DNA of 64,000 nt from JANQTF01 sp041741415 (GTDB lineage Bacteria > Bacteroidota > Bacteroidia > J057). The notes under the pieces were generated by a model. It saw nothing but the letters and a program-made list of their open reading frames with translations, did not search any database and had not been told where the DNA came from. The DNA lies in NCBI GenBank assembly GCA_041741415.1, contig JBGSKC010000021.1, positions 62,001-126,000 on the forward strand, written 5' to 3'. Below are positions 63,311-64,000 of the stretch, piece after piece. Every line of letters begins with the position of its first letter. Within the stretch, counting starts at the first letter, position 1. Made by a program: the position numbers and the translations under genes.

Positions 63311-64000
63311 ATGATCCCTGCCCTTCGCACCCTGGCTGGTTTTGGCTGGCTTTTTCTGGTTCCTTGCCTGCTTTCGGCGCAAGCTCCCCTGAGCGAGGCC
63401 AGCCTCCGAAGCCGCTGGTCGGTGTGGGAGCAGCAGCAGTACCGCGAGGTGCTGGCCCTGGTTCCCGACCGCCAGTTGTACCTGGCCGGCGAAACCATGT
63501 TGCTGGATCTGCATGTGGTCGATGGCCGGTTTCACCAGGCCAGCCGCCTCAGCATTGTGGCCTATGTGGAGCTGTTTGACCAGCAAGGCCAGGCGGCAGG
63601 CCGGTTAAAATGCCCCCTTGCCGAAGGCATGGCCCAGGCAAGCCTGCAGCTTCCTGCCGATCTGCCCACGGGCGTTTACCTGCTGCGCGGCCACACCCGA
63701 TGGATGAGAAACCAGACTTCGTCTTCCTTTTTCCATGCCTGGATTCGGGTGGCCCAGCCTGGCAACCTCGACAAGCCAGCCAACTTATCGCTGCAACTCG
63801 CAACGTTTCCCGAAGGTGGAAACTGGCTCGGCGGCACACCGACCCGCTTCGCACTGCAGGCAAAAGGAGCTTCTTTGCCGCTGACAGCAGAATTATGGCA
63901 GGACTCCAGCCGCCTTCAGGCTGTAGAGCTGGGCGAAGAAGGCCTGGGAATGATGGAGGCAATTGTCAATCCCGGGCAGGCCTATGAGCTCCGGCTTATA
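63311..64000 (+). CDS. Exported MG2-like (alpha-2-macroglobulin domain) protein, partial
   Basis: The first 230 residues of a larger protein cut by the window end. Signal peptide GFGWLFLVPCLLSAQA is followed by a beta-sandwich stretch with VALVPDRQLYLAGETMLLDL-type pattern (LVPDRQLYLAGETMLLDLHV), the recognisable MG2 domain motif in which a chain needs Y.AGE.. and later LPTGVYLLRGHTRWM. Proteins of this kind follow TonB-dependent receptor and DUF4249 genes in Bacteroidota. The start is 11 bases after the DUF4249 stop. Confidence 0.8.
   Translation, partial: MIPALRTLAGFGWLFLVPCLLSAQAPLSEASLRSRWSVWEQQQYREVLALVPDRQLYLAGETMLLDLHVVDGRFHQASRLSIVAYVELFDQQGQAAGRLKCPLAEGMAQASLQLPADLPTGVYLLRGHTRWMRNQTSSSFFHAWIRVAQPGNLDKPANLSLQLATFPEGGNWLGGTPTRFALQAKGASLPLTAELWQDSSRLQAVELGEEGLGMMEAIVNPGQAYELRLI

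Overview
The window is a GC-rich (roughly 55-60% by eye) stretch of a Bacteroidota chromosome, most likely class Saprospiria or a close relative. Pointers to that phylum are PorX (the PglZ-domain response regulator of the type IX secretion system, T9SS), a T9SS type A sorting domain, a TonB-dependent receptor followed by a DUF4249 lipoprotein, DUF349 and DUF3857 proteins, a long-form urocanate hydratase, a fused E1 alpha/beta dehydrogenase, and promoters of the TTTG-N19/20-TAnnTTTG type. No rRNA, tRNA, CRISPR array, phage or intact insertion sequence was seen. Almost everything is ordinary chromosomal content, tightly packed on both strands.

Layout. 1-2.8 kb: the 5' half of a CzcA/CusA-type metal efflux pump with a small His-containing secreted protein upstream, then a Uma2-type nuclease. 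2.9-12.6 kb: a membrane protein that looks like an M48 peptidase without its zinc site, an aminotransferase, a large DUF349 protein, lysS, hutU and an SH3-like secreted protein. 12.8-20.5 kb: an MCE-domain lipid-transport protein, the rdgB-udk operon, a T9SS cargo protein, a divergent acetyltransferase/VOC pair, a TPR protein and a cysteine-less MGMT-like protein. 20.6-23.8 kb: a phospholipase D-like protein, an AlkD-like repair protein and a repeat-rich intergenic block. 23.8-31.5 kb: a complete tryptophan operon, trpE-trpGD-trpC-trpF-trpB-trpA-aroF, preceded by a promoter, a 17-codon leader peptide with three consecutive Trp codons and a terminator hairpin, which together form a transcription attenuator.

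31.5-40.4 kb: a DUF3857 protein, the ald-tsaE-porX group, a weak T9SS cargo candidate, an inositol-phosphatase-like gene coupled by a 4-base overlap to an IS630-type DNA-binding domain lacking its DDE catalytic domain, ridA and a small membrane protein. 40.5-46.6 kb: nuoJKL without nuoM or nuoN, kdsB, and a beta-propeller/VWA protein. 46.7-56.1 kb: an M1 metallopeptidase, a second repeat block sharing sequence with the first, the fused 2-oxoacid dehydrogenase E1, several small genes and an S41 C-terminal processing protease. 56.4-64 kb: a TPR histidine kinase and a four-gene envelope operon (secreted protein, TonB-dependent receptor, DUF4249 lipoprotein, MG2-like protein), the last cut by the window edge.

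The most interesting signals are the trp attenuator, the HTH-only transposase relative coupled to a phosphatase gene, and the two intergenic repeat blocks built from nested inverted repeats.
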